A stretch of 64,000 nucleotides of DNA, from positions 558,001 to 622,000 of the forward strand of contig DDFJ01000001.1 in assembly GCA_002337125.1 (NCBI GenBank). The letters are read 5' to 3'. Each line of letters begins with the position of its first letter. Position 1 is the stretch's first letter. The DNA comes from Chitinophagaceae bacterium UBA1931. Its GTDB lineage: Bacteria > Bacteroidota > Bacteroidia > Chitinophagales > Chitinophagaceae. A model generated the notes under the pieces. That model did no database searches, was not told where the DNA came from, and saw only the letters and a program-made list of their open reading frames with translations. Both the position numbers and the translations under genes were made by a program. This document shows, in pieces, positions 8,400 to 16,834 of this stretch.

Positions 8400-9350
8400 A
8401 TGCCCGTTTTTAAAATACATCACGTAACAAAATATCTATATAACCGACCGGTAAAAGAAAGCGTTAACCAGATACGCATTTACCCGGTGGCATCTGAACA
8501 GCAGGAAATTTTACAACATGATGTAAAAATTTCATCCGACCCTGAGCTGTTTTTCTTTCTTGATTACTGGGGAAACCGATGTGCCGATTTCAGTTTACTT
8601 GAATCTCATGCTGTATTTGTGATCGACAGCAGGGTGGTGGTGCGTACGTTGGGCGAAGAAAAAATCAATTTAACATCTGCAACAATGGAACAGGTAAGGC
8701 AAAAAGTTGCAGACGATTTTCACTTGCTTGAACTTACACGACCTGATGAAATAAAATCAGCAAAAGCAATCAAACAAATCATCAGCTCACTTAAGATTGA
8801 TGATAAAACTGTAATGGAAATTTCGGAAGCATGTTCCGGTTACATTTACAAGGAGTTCAAATACATTAAAGGCATTACAACCATTGAAACAACTGTTGAT
8901 GAAATTCTTGAACACCGCAGTGGTGTGTGCCAGGACTTTGCGCATGTGCTGTTGCAGCTGTTAAGAACCATTGGTATTCCTTCAAGGTATGTGAGTGGAT
9001 ATATTTGTCCGAACAAAAACGGAATGCGTGGCGAAGGTGCTACGCATGCATGGGTGGAAGTATGGGTTCCTGAGCTTGGCTGGATGGGTCTTGACCCAAC
9101 AAATAATGTTTGGGCTACAACTCACCATGTAAAGCTGGCTGTTGGCCGTAATTTCGATGATTGCACTCCATTGAAAGGAACATTCAAGGGGTTAGCAAAA
9201 CAAACACTTTCTGTTTATGTTTCAGTTGGGTATGAAGACGGGCATGTGTTTGAAGAGCTCAATGATGTGCAGGTATTCATTACCGAATCAGATAAGGAAG
9301 CAGTACGCCTGGCAGAGGAAGCCGCCCAGCAGCAACAGCAACAGCAATAA
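8400..9350 (+). CDS. Transglutaminase-like cysteine protease-fold protein
   Basis: The 316-aa protein has the bacterial transglutaminase-like N-terminal beta domain (residues 1-85) and a transglutaminase core with the full catalytic triad: Cys177 in RSGVCQDFAH, His216 in GATHAWVEV, and Asp232 in GLDPTN. No signal peptide is present, so it should act in the cytoplasm. Such proteins may cleave or form amide bonds; in this gene set the likely partner is the product of the ATP-grasp enzyme. The C-terminus ends in a run of glutamines (EEAAQ followed by CAG/CAA codons), an unusual low-complexity tail that may vary between strains. Third gene of the trio. Confidence 0.93.
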   Translation: MPVFKIHHVTKYLYNRPVKESVNQIRIYPVASEQQEILQHDVKISSDPELFFFLDYWGNRCADFSLLESHAVFVIDSRVVVRTLGEEKINLTSATMEQVRQKVADDFHLLELTRPDEIKSAKAIKQIISSLKIDDKTVMEISEACSGYIYKEFKYIKGITTIETTVDEILEHRSGVCQDFAHVLLQLLRTIGIPSRYVSGYICPNKNGMRGEGATHAWVEVWVPELGWMGLDPTNNVWATTHHVKLAVGRNFDDCTPLKGTFKGLAKQTLSVYVSVGYEDGHVFEELNDVQVFITESDKEAVRLAEEAAQQQQQQQ

Positions 9351-9427
9351 CCAATTCAAATACATGCAGGCAATTTTATGGCGTGGGGAGCGTTATAATA
9401 TTGTCCAACATCTGTAAAACCTTTATC

Positions 9428-9679
9428 ATGAAACAATCTCAATTCGATGATCAGTCGCATATAGCTGAGCAGTTCAGGATTGGCGAAGAACACATTGTTC
9501 AGATGGCGAAACTGGCTCATTACAAAATCAACTCCTTCAAACTTTCATTAACCAACCAGGCTTATTGCATGAAAAGCAGTGATCTGTCCAATCTCATCAG
9601 GTCAACATTGCTCAATTACATGAACCCTGTACTGGTGCTTTCGCACATTGGTTTTTTTAATGATGAAATAAGTAATTAG
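9428..9679 (+). CDS. Small hypothetical protein (83 aa)
   Basis: ATG at 9428 (MKQSQFDDQSH) gives an 83-aa soluble protein; a longer frame to 9383 is open but the added codons look non-coding. No family is recognised. The sequence is polar in the first half and has a hydrophobic C-terminal third (NPVLVLSHIGFF). It stands alone between two intergenic gaps. Confidence 0.5.
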   Translation: MKQSQFDDQSHIAEQFRIGEEHIVQMAKLAHYKINSFKLSLTNQAYCMKSSDLSNLIRSTLLNYMNPVLVLSHIGFFNDEISN

Positions 9680-9747
9680 AAAAAAATTTCTTTTTCATTT
9701 CAGATGATTGGAACTTTGCAGCTCCTCAATGAGGATGTTTTGTAGCT

Positions 9748-10314
9748 ATGCATGATATTGAACCATTTTATAACTGGCGCCACATTTACACGAGTGAAGA
9801 AGATGAGCGTTCTCCTTTTTTTGGCAGGCAGTATTCAGAGTTTGAATTTTCTCAAACTGTTTACAATTATTATATCCATCCGCAATGGGATGAGTTTGGC
9901 AGCCGTACACTTTACTTAAAAATTCTCATAGCAGATTATATTGAACGTTACGCCATTATTGAAATGATTGGCGAATGGAATGATGCCATTGAAAATGATG
10001 TAATGGAACTGAAGAGGGAAGTGGTGGAAAAACTGATGGGTGAAGGAATTTACAAATTCATCTTTATTGCAGAAAATGTGCTGAACTTTCATGGAAGCAC
10101 AAGAGACTATTACGAAGAGTGGTATGAAAACTGTGCCGATGAAAATGGCTGGACAGTTATTGTTAACATGCCCGAACAAACACAATACGATTTTAAGAAG
10201 CTGAAGCTGAACCGCTATCTTGAGCTGATGGATATTGACAACTGGAGAGTTTATAAACCATATCACTTGTTTAAAAAAATTGATATGGAGTTGAGCAAAC
10301 GTCTTGATGTGTAA
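9748..10314 (+). CDS. Hypothetical acidic protein (188 aa)
   Basis: This 188-aa protein has no signal peptide and many aromatic and acidic residues (for example YNWRHIYTSEEDERSPFFGRQ at the start). The central EFSQTVYNYYIHPQWDEFGS and a following alpha/beta part resemble proteins seen only in Bacteroidota, but no named domain is recognised. It appears monocistronic, followed by a candidate terminator at 10341-10362. Codon use looks normal for the window, so it is probably a real gene. Confidence 0.7.
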   Translation: MHDIEPFYNWRHIYTSEEDERSPFFGRQYSEFEFSQTVYNYYIHPQWDEFGSRTLYLKILIADYIERYAIIEMIGEWNDAIENDVMELKREVVEKLMGEGIYKFIFIAENVLNFHGSTRDYYEEWYENCADENGWTVIVNMPEQTQYDFKKLKLNRYLELMDIDNWRVYKPYHLFKKIDMELSKRLDV

Positions 10315-10340
10315 TTTGTTTCAAAAGAAGTTTTACAACG

Positions 10341-10362
10341 ACAAAACGAATCGTTTTTTTTA
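10341..10362 (+). terminator. Candidate terminator after the 188-aa gene
   Basis: AAAACGA, one A, TCGTTTT form a short inverted repeat that runs straight into a T tract. The stem is AT-rich and the loop minimal, so termination is plausible but not certain. Confidence 0.4.
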
Positions 10363-10404
10363 ACGAATTTTACCCTGCTATCATTAACCCAAAACTTTTT
10401 CATT

Positions 10405-11214
10405 ATGCTTAACAGAAAATCTATCCTTGTTCTGCTTATTGCTTTCAGCACTTCCACATTGTATGCCCAAAACACGCTTGATGCAGCTTCAGGAAACTCA
10501 ACCGGCAAAAGCAAGCCTGCTAAAAACAGCAGTAAACCCGGAATGAATATTGTAAAATTTAATCTCTTCAGTGCAGGGCTTAAAAATTATTCGTTTCAGT
10601 ACGAGCGTGTAGTTACAAAACATATTTCATTAGCATTAGGCTTCCGTACCATGCCTTCAACCGGGATACCATTCAGCAGCGCCATTAAAAATGCAGCTGA
10701 TGCAACTGATCCCAACACCATCAACATGATTGATAACCTGCGTTTGAAAAATACAGCCATCACACCTGAAATACGATTCTATACCGGCCGCAAAGGTTAT
10801 GGCAGAGGTTTTTATTTTGCTCCTTATTACCGTTATGCATCATTTAGTGCAGATAATGTACCGGTTGAATATTCATCAGGTACAGGACCATCAAAAACAT
10901 TGAACCTGATGGGTAATATCAAAACAAATGCTGCCGGACTGATGATTGGTGCACAATGGAATCTTGGAAAATATGTTTCACTTGACTGGTGGATACTTGG
11001 TGCACATTATGGCAGTGGAAAAGGTACATTAAACGGAATACCATCAGCTCCTTTATCAACTGCTGAACAAAATGATATTAAACAAACACTTGATGATATC
11101 AGTTTACCTGTTGGAAATGTAAGTAATGAAGTAACAGCTAACAGTGTGAAGCTTATTGTTGACGGGCCATGGGCCGGTATCAGGGGTGGTTTAACATTGG
11201 GTATAAGATTTTAA
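10405..11214 (+). CDS. Outer-membrane beta-barrel protein
   Basis: The 269-aa protein has a cleavable signal peptide ending STLYAQ, then a basic linker (GKSKPAKNSSKPG) and alternating aromatic strands (NYSFQYERVVTKHISLALGFR, GRGFYFAPYYRYASF, KYVSLDWWILGAHYG). It ends GGLTLGIRF, with Phe last, the usual signal for outer-membrane barrel insertion. It resembles DUF3575-type Bacteroidota barrel proteins. Function unknown. It stands alone, upstream of sdhCAB. Confidence 0.75.
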   Translation: MLNRKSILVLLIAFSTSTLYAQNTLDAASGNSTGKSKPAKNSSKPGMNIVKFNLFSAGLKNYSFQYERVVTKHISLALGFRTMPSTGIPFSSAIKNAADATDPNTINMIDNLRLKNTAITPEIRFYTGRKGYGRGFYFAPYYRYASFSADNVPVEYSSGTGPSKTLNLMGNIKTNAAGLMIGAQWNLGKYVSLDWWILGAHYGSGKGTLNGIPSAPLSTAEQNDIKQTLDDISLPVGNVSNEVTANSVKLIVDGPWAGIRGGLTLGIRF

Positions 11215-11325
11215 TCAAACTGATTCTCGTCATTGTTCATTCAGAAATTGTCGACATCTCTGCATTTCATAGCAGTGTTCGTTTTTAAGATTTAAACGGA
11301 ATGAACTTTTTGTTGCTTCAAACCT

Positions 11326-11333
11326 TAAATTTG
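11326..11333 (+). promoter_or_regulatory. -7 box of the probable sdhCAB promoter
   Basis: TAAATTTG matches the Bacteroidota -7 consensus TAnnTTTG exactly, 26 bp before the sdhC ATG. No TTG is found at the usual -33 distance, so only the -7 half is supported. Confidence 0.45.
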
Positions 11334-11359
11334 CACCGGCTCTCACAAAAATATTCGTT

Positions 11360-12049
11360 ATGACGTTTAAACAAATGTTTACATCTTCCGTAGGAAAGAA
11401 ATTGGTGATGGGTTTTACCGGTTTGTTTCTCGTTCTGTTTTTAATTGTACATGTTGGCTTAAATGCCTGTATCTGGGCAAATGATAACGGTGAAATGTTT
11501 AATAAAGGCGCACATTTCATGGGTGCTAACTGGGTTCCCCGTTTATTAGAAGTTGGATTGTTTGCAGGTTTAATACTGCACATTATCCAGGGACTTATGG
11601 TTGAACTTTCAAACCGCAGCAAACGTGCAATTAAGTACGATGTTACTTTCGGAAACAAAGGAAGTAAATGGTACAGCCGCAGCATGGGTTTGCTGGGCGT
11701 TTTAATCTTAATCTTTCTGGTGTTGCACTTAGCTCATTTCTGGATTCCTAACCGTTCGGCACAAGGCTTTATCGGTCTGGAAGGGGAAATTGATTTATAC
11801 ACAAAGATGAAAGATACATTCATTGGCGACAGCTGGCAGGTAATTGTAACCATCCTGGTATATGTACTTGGCTGTGCTGCGTTAGGTTACCACCTGGCAC
11901 ATGGCGTACAAAGTGCATGCAGAACATTTGGCTTAAGTAATCCAAAATGGATTGCAGTTGTTAGTACACTTGGTTATGCATTTGCAATCATTGTTCCCTT
12001 AATGTTTGCTTTAATGCCTTTGAGTTTTCACTTTGGCTGGATTAATTAA
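11360..12049 (+). CDS. sdhC: Succinate dehydrogenase cytochrome b subunit
   Basis: This 229-aa integral membrane protein is the b-type cytochrome that anchors complex II and passes electrons to menaquinone. Five hydrophobic helices are visible (about residues 12-38, 57-82, 103-130, 155-182 and 196-225), with candidate haem ligand histidines in HVGLN, HIIQG, HLAHFW and HLAHG. A single five-helix subunit ahead of the flavoprotein is the arrangement of the Bacteroidota/Wolinella class of succinate dehydrogenase/fumarate reductase. It is followed by sdhA 62 bp later. Confidence 0.93.
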   Translation: MTFKQMFTSSVGKKLVMGFTGLFLVLFLIVHVGLNACIWANDNGEMFNKGAHFMGANWVPRLLEVGLFAGLILHIIQGLMVELSNRSKRAIKYDVTFGNKGSKWYSRSMGLLGVLILIFLVLHLAHFWIPNRSAQGFIGLEGEIDLYTKMKDTFIGDSWQVIVTILVYVLGCAALGYHLAHGVQSACRTFGLSNPKWIAVVSTLGYAFAIIVPLMFALMPLSFHFGWIN

Positions 12050-12111
12050 AATCCTTCACTGATTGAACCGAAATCACTGTTATAAAAATTTTTAATTCTT
12101 AATAGAATAAA

Positions 12112-14082
12112 ATGATAGATGCTAAAATTCCTGCTGGTGCCTTAGATTCCAAATGGACAAAGTATAAATCAACCTGTAAGCTTGTTAACCCTGCAAACAA
12201 ACGCAGTCTTGAAATTATTGTAGTTGGTACAGGTCTTGCCGGTGCTTCAGCTGCTGCTGCTTTGGGCGAACTGGGATATAAAGTAAAAACTTTCTGTTTC
12301 CAGGATAGTCCACGCCGTGCACACTCAATTGCTGCACAGGGTGGTATTAACGCTGCAAAAAACTATCAGAACGATGGTGACAGCACCTACCGTTTATTTT
12401 ACGATACCATTAAAGGTGGCGACTACCGTGCACGTGAAGGAAACGTTCATCGTTTGGCCGAAGTAAGCGCCAACATTATTGATCAGTGCGTGGCACAAGG
12501 TGTTCCTTTTGCAAGGGAATATGGTGGTTTGCTCAGCAACCGTTCATTTGGTGGTACACAGGTACAACGTACATTCTATGCTGCAGGTCAAACAGGTCAG
12601 CAGTTATTAATAGGTGCATACCAGGCACAGGAACGCCAGATTGCATTGGGTAATGTCGTTCAGTATTCACGTCATGAAATGCTGGATGTGGTAATGATTG
12701 ATGGCAAAGCACGTGGTATTATTGCCCGTAACCTTGTTACAGGCGAACTGGAACGTCACTTCGGTCATGCAGTATTGCTTTGTACTGGTGGATACGGAAA
12801 CGTATTTTATCTTTCAACAAATGCCATGGGCAGTAACGTTACTGCTGCATGGAAAGCACATAAAAAAGGAGCATTGTTTGCAAATCCCTGCTTCACACAA
12901 ATTCACCCCACCTGTATTCCTGTAAGTGGCGATCACCAGAGTAAATTAACACTCATGAGTGAATCACTTCGTAACGATGGACGCATCTGGGTTCCGAAGA
13001 AACAAGGCGATACACGCAAATCAATTGACATTCCTGAAGAAGAAAGAGATTATTATCTCGAAAGGAGATATCCTGCATTTGGTAACCTCGTTCCCCGTGA
13101 CGTGGCAAGCCGTGCTGCAAAAGAACGTTGCGATGCCGGTTATGGTGTAGGTACAAGTAAGCAGGCTGTTTATCTTGATTTTGCTGCAGCTATTCAGCGT
13201 TATGGAAAAATTGAAGCAGGTAAGCGTGGTATTGAAGCTGATGCAGAAACCATTACTCAAATGGGTAAGGATGTGGTAAAAGAAAAGTATGGTAACCTGT
13301 TTGATATGTATGAAAAAATCACAGGCGAAAATCCATACGAAGTTCCGATGCGTATCTATCCTGCTGTACACTATACAATGGGTGGATTGTGGGTTGATTA
13401 TGAACTGATGACAACCATCCCCGGTTTATATTGCCTGGGTGAAGCAAACTTCAGCGATCATGGTGCAAACCGTTTGGGTGCAAGTGCATTGATGCAGGGT
13501 TTGGCTGATGGTTACTTTGTAATTCCTTATACAATTGGTAACTACCTGGCTGATGAAATCAGGACGAAATCAATTCCAACAGATCATCCTGCATTTGCAG
13601 AAACAGAAAGCAAAGTTCGTGACCGCATTCACATGCTCATGAACATTAAGGGTACAAAAACTGTTGAAAGTTTTCATAAGCGTTTGGGTAAAATCATGTG
13701 GGAAAAATGTGGTATGGCCCGTAATGCAGAAGGATTGAAACAGGCGATCAAAGAAATTCAGCAGTTGAAAAATGAATTCTGGAGCGATGTGAAAATCCCC
13801 GGCGAAATCAACGAAATGAACCCTGAACTGGATAAAGCAAACCGTGTGGCTGACTTTATTGAACTGGGCGAGTTGATGTGCATTGATGCATTAAACCGTG
13901 AAGAAAGCTGTGGTGGCCACTTCCGTGAAGAACACCAGACAGAAGATGGTGAAGCTTTACGTCATGATGATAAGTTTATGTATGTTGCTGCATGGGAAAT
14001 GAAGAGTGAACATGATTGGCAGTTACATAAAGAAGAGTTGAATTACGAAGTGGTGAAACCAAGTCAGAGAAGTTACAAGTAA
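12112..14082 (+). CDS. sdhA: Succinate dehydrogenase flavoprotein subunit
   Basis: SdhA oxidises succinate to fumarate on the cytoplasmic side of the membrane. The 656-aa protein has the FAD-binding GTGLAGASAAAALGELG (about 39-55) and the covalent flavin site His71 in AHSIAAQGGIN. The active-site segment HYTMGGLWVDYE lies near residue 420 and the conserved HGANRLGASALMQGL near 456. The length suits the non-classical (B-type) enzymes, which are longer than the E. coli SdhA. It is the middle gene of sdhCAB; a 101-bp gap with two small hairpins separates it from sdhB. Confidence 0.96.
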   Translation: MIDAKIPAGALDSKWTKYKSTCKLVNPANKRSLEIIVVGTGLAGASAAAALGELGYKVKTFCFQDSPRRAHSIAAQGGINAAKNYQNDGDSTYRLFYDTIKGGDYRAREGNVHRLAEVSANIIDQCVAQGVPFAREYGGLLSNRSFGGTQVQRTFYAAGQTGQQLLIGAYQAQERQIALGNVVQYSRHEMLDVVMIDGKARGIIARNLVTGELERHFGHAVLLCTGGYGNVFYLSTNAMGSNVTAAWKAHKKGALFANPCFTQIHPTCIPVSGDHQSKLTLMSESLRNDGRIWVPKKQGDTRKSIDIPEEERDYYLERRYPAFGNLVPRDVASRAAKERCDAGYGVGTSKQAVYLDFAAAIQRYGKIEAGKRGIEADAETITQMGKDVVKEKYGNLFDMYEKITGENPYEVPMRIYPAVHYTMGGLWVDYELMTTIPGLYCLGEANFSDHGANRLGASALMQGLADGYFVIPYTIGNYLADEIRTKSIPTDHPAFAETESKVRDRIHMLMNIKGTKTVESFHKRLGKIMWEKCGMARNAEGLKQAIKEIQQLKNEFWSDVKIPGEINEMNPELDKANRVADFIELGELMCIDALNREESCGGHFREEHQTEDGEALRHDDKFMYVAAWEMKSEHDWQLHKEELNYEVVKPSQRSYK

Positions 14083-14173
14083 TGCCCTAACCCCTGAAGG
14101 GGAATAAGGCAAACAGTTTGAATAAAAGGTTCTTTATAAATAATTTTAAACTTAAAAATCTCCTTTAGGAGAT
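14083..14173 (+). repeat. Two short palindromes between sdhA and sdhB
   Basis: CCCCTGAAGGGG (14091-14102) lies inside a longer gcc...ggc pairing, and ATCTCC-TTTA-GGAGAT lies at 14158-14173. The first belongs to a CCCCT(N)AAGGGG family also present at 34760 and 34888. They may be RNA-processing or stability elements, or simply dispersed repeats. Confidence 0.5.
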
Positions 14174-14183
14174 AGAGGTTAAT

Positions 14184-14948
14184 ATGGAACATAAGAATAT
14201 CAATCTTAAACTCAAAGTTTGGCGTCAGAAAAACAGCACAGACAAAGGTGGTTTTGAAACCTACGATGTAAAAAATATTTCACAGGAAATGAGTTTTCTT
14301 GAAATGTTTGATGTGCTGAATGAGGAACTTATTGCAGAAGATAAAGATCCTATTGCTTTTGATCATGATTGCCGTGAAGGTATTTGCGGTATGTGCAGTA
14401 TGTATATCAATGGTCGTCCGCACGGACCATGGGAAGCCAACACTACCTGCCAGTTACACATGCGTGCTTTCAACGAAGGCGAAACCATTGTGGTTGAACC
14501 TTGGAGAGCAAATGCATTCCCCATTATTAAAGATTTAATGGTTGACCGTACAGCGTTTGACCGTATTATACAAGCCGGTGGTTACATCAGTGTAAACACA
14601 GGTAATGCAGTTGATGCCAACGCTCTGCCTATTGAAAAAGCAAAAGCTGATGCAGCATTTGCAGCAGCAGCCTGTATTGGTTGCGGTGCCTGCGTTGCAG
14701 CATGTAAAAACTCATCAGCAATGTTGTTTGTGAGTGCAAAAGCAGCACACTTAAACCAGTTACCTCAAGGTCAGCCCGAACGTAAAACAAGGGTGATGAA
14801 CATGGTGGCACAAATGGATAAAGAAGGCTTTGGTGCATGTACAAACACTGGTGCATGTGAAGCTGTTTGTCCAAAAGAAATTTCGATTACAAACATCGCT
14901 CGATTGAATCTCGATTATACCTGTGCAGGTTTAACCGACACGAAATAA
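14184..14948 (+). CDS. sdhB: Succinate dehydrogenase iron-sulfur subunit
   Basis: SdhB carries electrons from the flavin to the cytochrome. The 254-aa protein shows the plant-type 2Fe-2S cluster cysteines in CREGICGMC with a distal Cys near residue 89, and then CIGCGACVAAC (near 164) and CTNTGACEAVCPKEI (near 219) for the 4Fe-4S and 3Fe-4S clusters. All expected cysteines are present. It is the last gene of the operon and a strong terminator follows. Confidence 0.96.
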   Translation: MEHKNINLKLKVWRQKNSTDKGGFETYDVKNISQEMSFLEMFDVLNEELIAEDKDPIAFDHDCREGICGMCSMYINGRPHGPWEANTTCQLHMRAFNEGETIVVEPWRANAFPIIKDLMVDRTAFDRIIQAGGYISVNTGNAVDANALPIEKAKADAAFAAAACIGCGACVAACKNSSAMLFVSAKAAHLNQLPQGQPERKTRVMNMVAQMDKEGFGACTNTGACEAVCPKEISITNIARLNLDYTCAGLTDTK

Positions 14949-14970
14949 AAATCGTTCAACATATAATCAG

Positions 14971-14999
14971 AAAAACTCCTTCACCTGAAGGAGTTTTTT
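14971..14999 (+). terminator. Rho-independent terminator of sdhCAB
   Basis: AAAAACTCCTT (14971-14981) pairs with AAGGAGTTTTT (14988-14998), an 11-bp stem ending in T residues. Confidence 0.85.
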
Positions 15000-15067
15000 A
15001 TTAATATATCTCAAAACCTTATCATCAGTCAGAATTAGAATTAATTCTGTTATTCTGCATTACCCAA

Positions 15068-15568
15068 ATGGAAGCTTCATTAAACAAAGTCAGCATTCTT
15101 ATTTTAGACGATCACAAATTAATCAGGGATACCTGGAATTTTATATTAGACCTTGATCCAAGATTTACTGTTGTTGCCAATTGCGGAAATGGCGAGGAAG
15201 CTTTAAAACTTGCCCAGCAATTGCAGCCGCAGGTTATTTTGCTTGATCTTGTTATGGCAAACATGAGTGGGTTTGAATTTATCAGTCGCTTAAACAAAAT
15301 TGATGTCAATTCAAAAGTGATCATATTAAGTTCACTCGATAACCCGGATGATGTGGTACTTATTCTTAAGCTGGGTGCATGGGGATATGTAACAAAAACC
15401 ATAAGACCTGAACAAATGTTTGAAGTGATTATCAGGGTGAACAATGGTAAAAAGCATCTCAGTAATGAAATAAAGCAACGTCTTATTGCAGCGTATTCAG
15501 AAAATGATGCAGAGAATGTACTTGTTTCTCTGCAGGAGTTTGGCTTAGATGATGTGAAGAATGGTTGA
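15068..15568 (+). CDS. Receiver-domain response regulator without an output domain
   Basis: The 166-aa protein has a complete NarL-like receiver domain: acidic pair Asp14/Asp15, phospho-acceptor Asp60 in ILLDLVMANMSG, Ser88/Ser89 and Lys110 in YVTKTIRP. In NarL-type regulators a LuxR helix-turn-helix would follow at about residue 145, but the protein ends after a 30-residue tail with no HTH pattern. It therefore probably signals by protein contact or is a truncated regulator. No histidine kinase is nearby, so its partner is unknown. Confidence 0.85.
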   Translation: MEASLNKVSILILDDHKLIRDTWNFILDLDPRFTVVANCGNGEEALKLAQQLQPQVILLDLVMANMSGFEFISRLNKIDVNSKVIILSSLDNPDDVVLILKLGAWGYVTKTIRPEQMFEVIIRVNNGKKHLSNEIKQRLIAAYSENDAENVLVSLQEFGLDDVKNG

Positions 15569-15624
15569 AATCTTTGCTGAAAAATCTCTTCTATAATTGA
15601 TCTGATATTACGCAAATAAATATG

Positions 15625-15632
15625 TAAGTTTG
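15625..15632 (+). promoter_or_regulatory. -7 box upstream of the CarboxypepD_reg-like gene
   Basis: TAAGTTTG matches TAnnTTTG exactly and lies 16 bp before the ATG at 15649. The nearest TTG upstream is about 25 bp away, longer than ideal. Confidence 0.4.
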
Positions 15633-15648
15633 GTAATATCTATAAACA

Positions 15649-16758
15649 ATGCCTGTTTTTCTCCGGCTGATTTTTTTTCTTCTTCTATTACAGTCTTCAC
15701 AGCTGCAAGCCCAAAGTTTATTTATTACAGGGAAAGTGATCAGTGCTGAAACAGGATTGCCACTTGCAGGTGCCAGTGTATATATCAACAATTCTACAAA
15801 AGGTACAGTAACCAATGCTAAAGGCGAGTTTACACTTGGACCATTTATTCCAGGTCGTTATAATGTTGTGGTATCGTTTGTTGAATTTGAAAAGCAGTTG
15901 CTTACTGTTGATCTTATGTCATCAAATATGCCTGTTACTTTTTTCATGGTAAAAAACGTGAAGGAGATCAAAGAGCTTTTGATTTTAACAAAAGCAAACC
16001 GCATGGAATACCTGGAAGAATTTAAGAAAAAATTTCTGGGAGTAACTTATGCAGCTGAACAATGTAAAATCATCAACATCGGTCATGTGCAATTTGCATC
16101 AGGCAGCAAAGAAGGCGAAATTGTTGCTTACACGGATACAATATTAATTGTTGAAAATCCTGAACTCGGTTATCGGGTATCTTTTGATTTGCTGCATTTT
16201 CACTTTAACTTATATAACAGCGAATCAAGGTTCTATGGTTATTCTTATTACGAAGAAATGCAGGGGAGTGAAAAGCAAATAGCTGTATGGAAGAAGAGAC
16301 GGATGCAGGTATACGAAGGAAGCAGTATGTTTTTTCTCCGCAGTCTGGTTAATTACCGTTTGCAAAAAGATGGATTTGATATGAAGATTTTGCACAAAGC
16401 CACAATCACGAACGGTGCAAGTAAGAAAAGTTTTTATGTTGCATCACCTGTAACAGAAGATAGTGTTTTGCATCTTTATTCAGATTCGGGTTATAAAATT
16501 TATAAGCTTGAGATTGCAGATGGCTTGAGTATTTTTCTGCAAACCGATACAGATTTAAAGAAACAGCTTTTGCGTAAACGCTATTTATTTGGACAACCAC
16601 GTACCGGAACATCTTCAGGAATTACACCGTTTCAGCCACCTATTTTTATAGATGAAACTGGCAAGATGCTTTCCGTTTCAGGTTTTTATTTTGAAGGAGT
16701 ATGGATGTATGAGCGGCTTGCAGATATGTTGCCGGAAGATTTTGTGCCGTATAAATAA
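15649..16758 (+). CDS. Secreted protein with carboxypeptidase-like regulatory domain
   Basis: The 369-aa protein has a signal peptide (hydrophobic run ending SSQLQAQ) and an N-terminal CarboxypepD_reg-like beta-sandwich (about 25-105: ITGKVISAETGLPLAGASVYINNSTKGT written in parts, then NAKGEFTLG). The rest, about 260 residues, resembles the uncharacterised C-terminal region found after this domain in many Bacteroidota periplasmic or outer-membrane proteins, and is rich in aromatic residues. There is no TonB plug or barrel. Function unknown. It precedes the GH16 gene by 76 bp. Confidence 0.8.
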   Translation: MPVFLRLIFFLLLLQSSQLQAQSLFITGKVISAETGLPLAGASVYINNSTKGTVTNAKGEFTLGPFIPGRYNVVVSFVEFEKQLLTVDLMSSNMPVTFFMVKNVKEIKELLILTKANRMEYLEEFKKKFLGVTYAAEQCKIINIGHVQFASGSKEGEIVAYTDTILIVENPELGYRVSFDLLHFHFNLYNSESRFYGYSYYEEMQGSEKQIAVWKKRRMQVYEGSSMFFLRSLVNYRLQKDGFDMKILHKATITNGASKKSFYVASPVTEDSVLHLYSDSGYKIYKLEIADGLSIFLQTDTDLKKQLLRKRYLFGQPRTGTSSGITPFQPPIFIDETGKMLSVSGFYFEGVWMYERLADMLPEDFVPYK

Positions 16759-16834
16759 TTTCAATTCTTTGCACAACCGTTTGCCTGCATTTTTTAAAGC
16801 CATATTGGTTAGCTTTAAGCATATAAATGTTCTT

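Noticed and set aside
15112..15615. 167-codon minus-strand frame opposite the response regulator
   Set aside because: It is antisense to a clearly conserved receiver domain and shows no recognisable family.
16652..16834. Longer N-terminus for the GH16 protein
   Set aside because: It overlaps the end of the upstream gene by over 100 bp, and the ATG at 16835 gives a proper lipoprotein signal.
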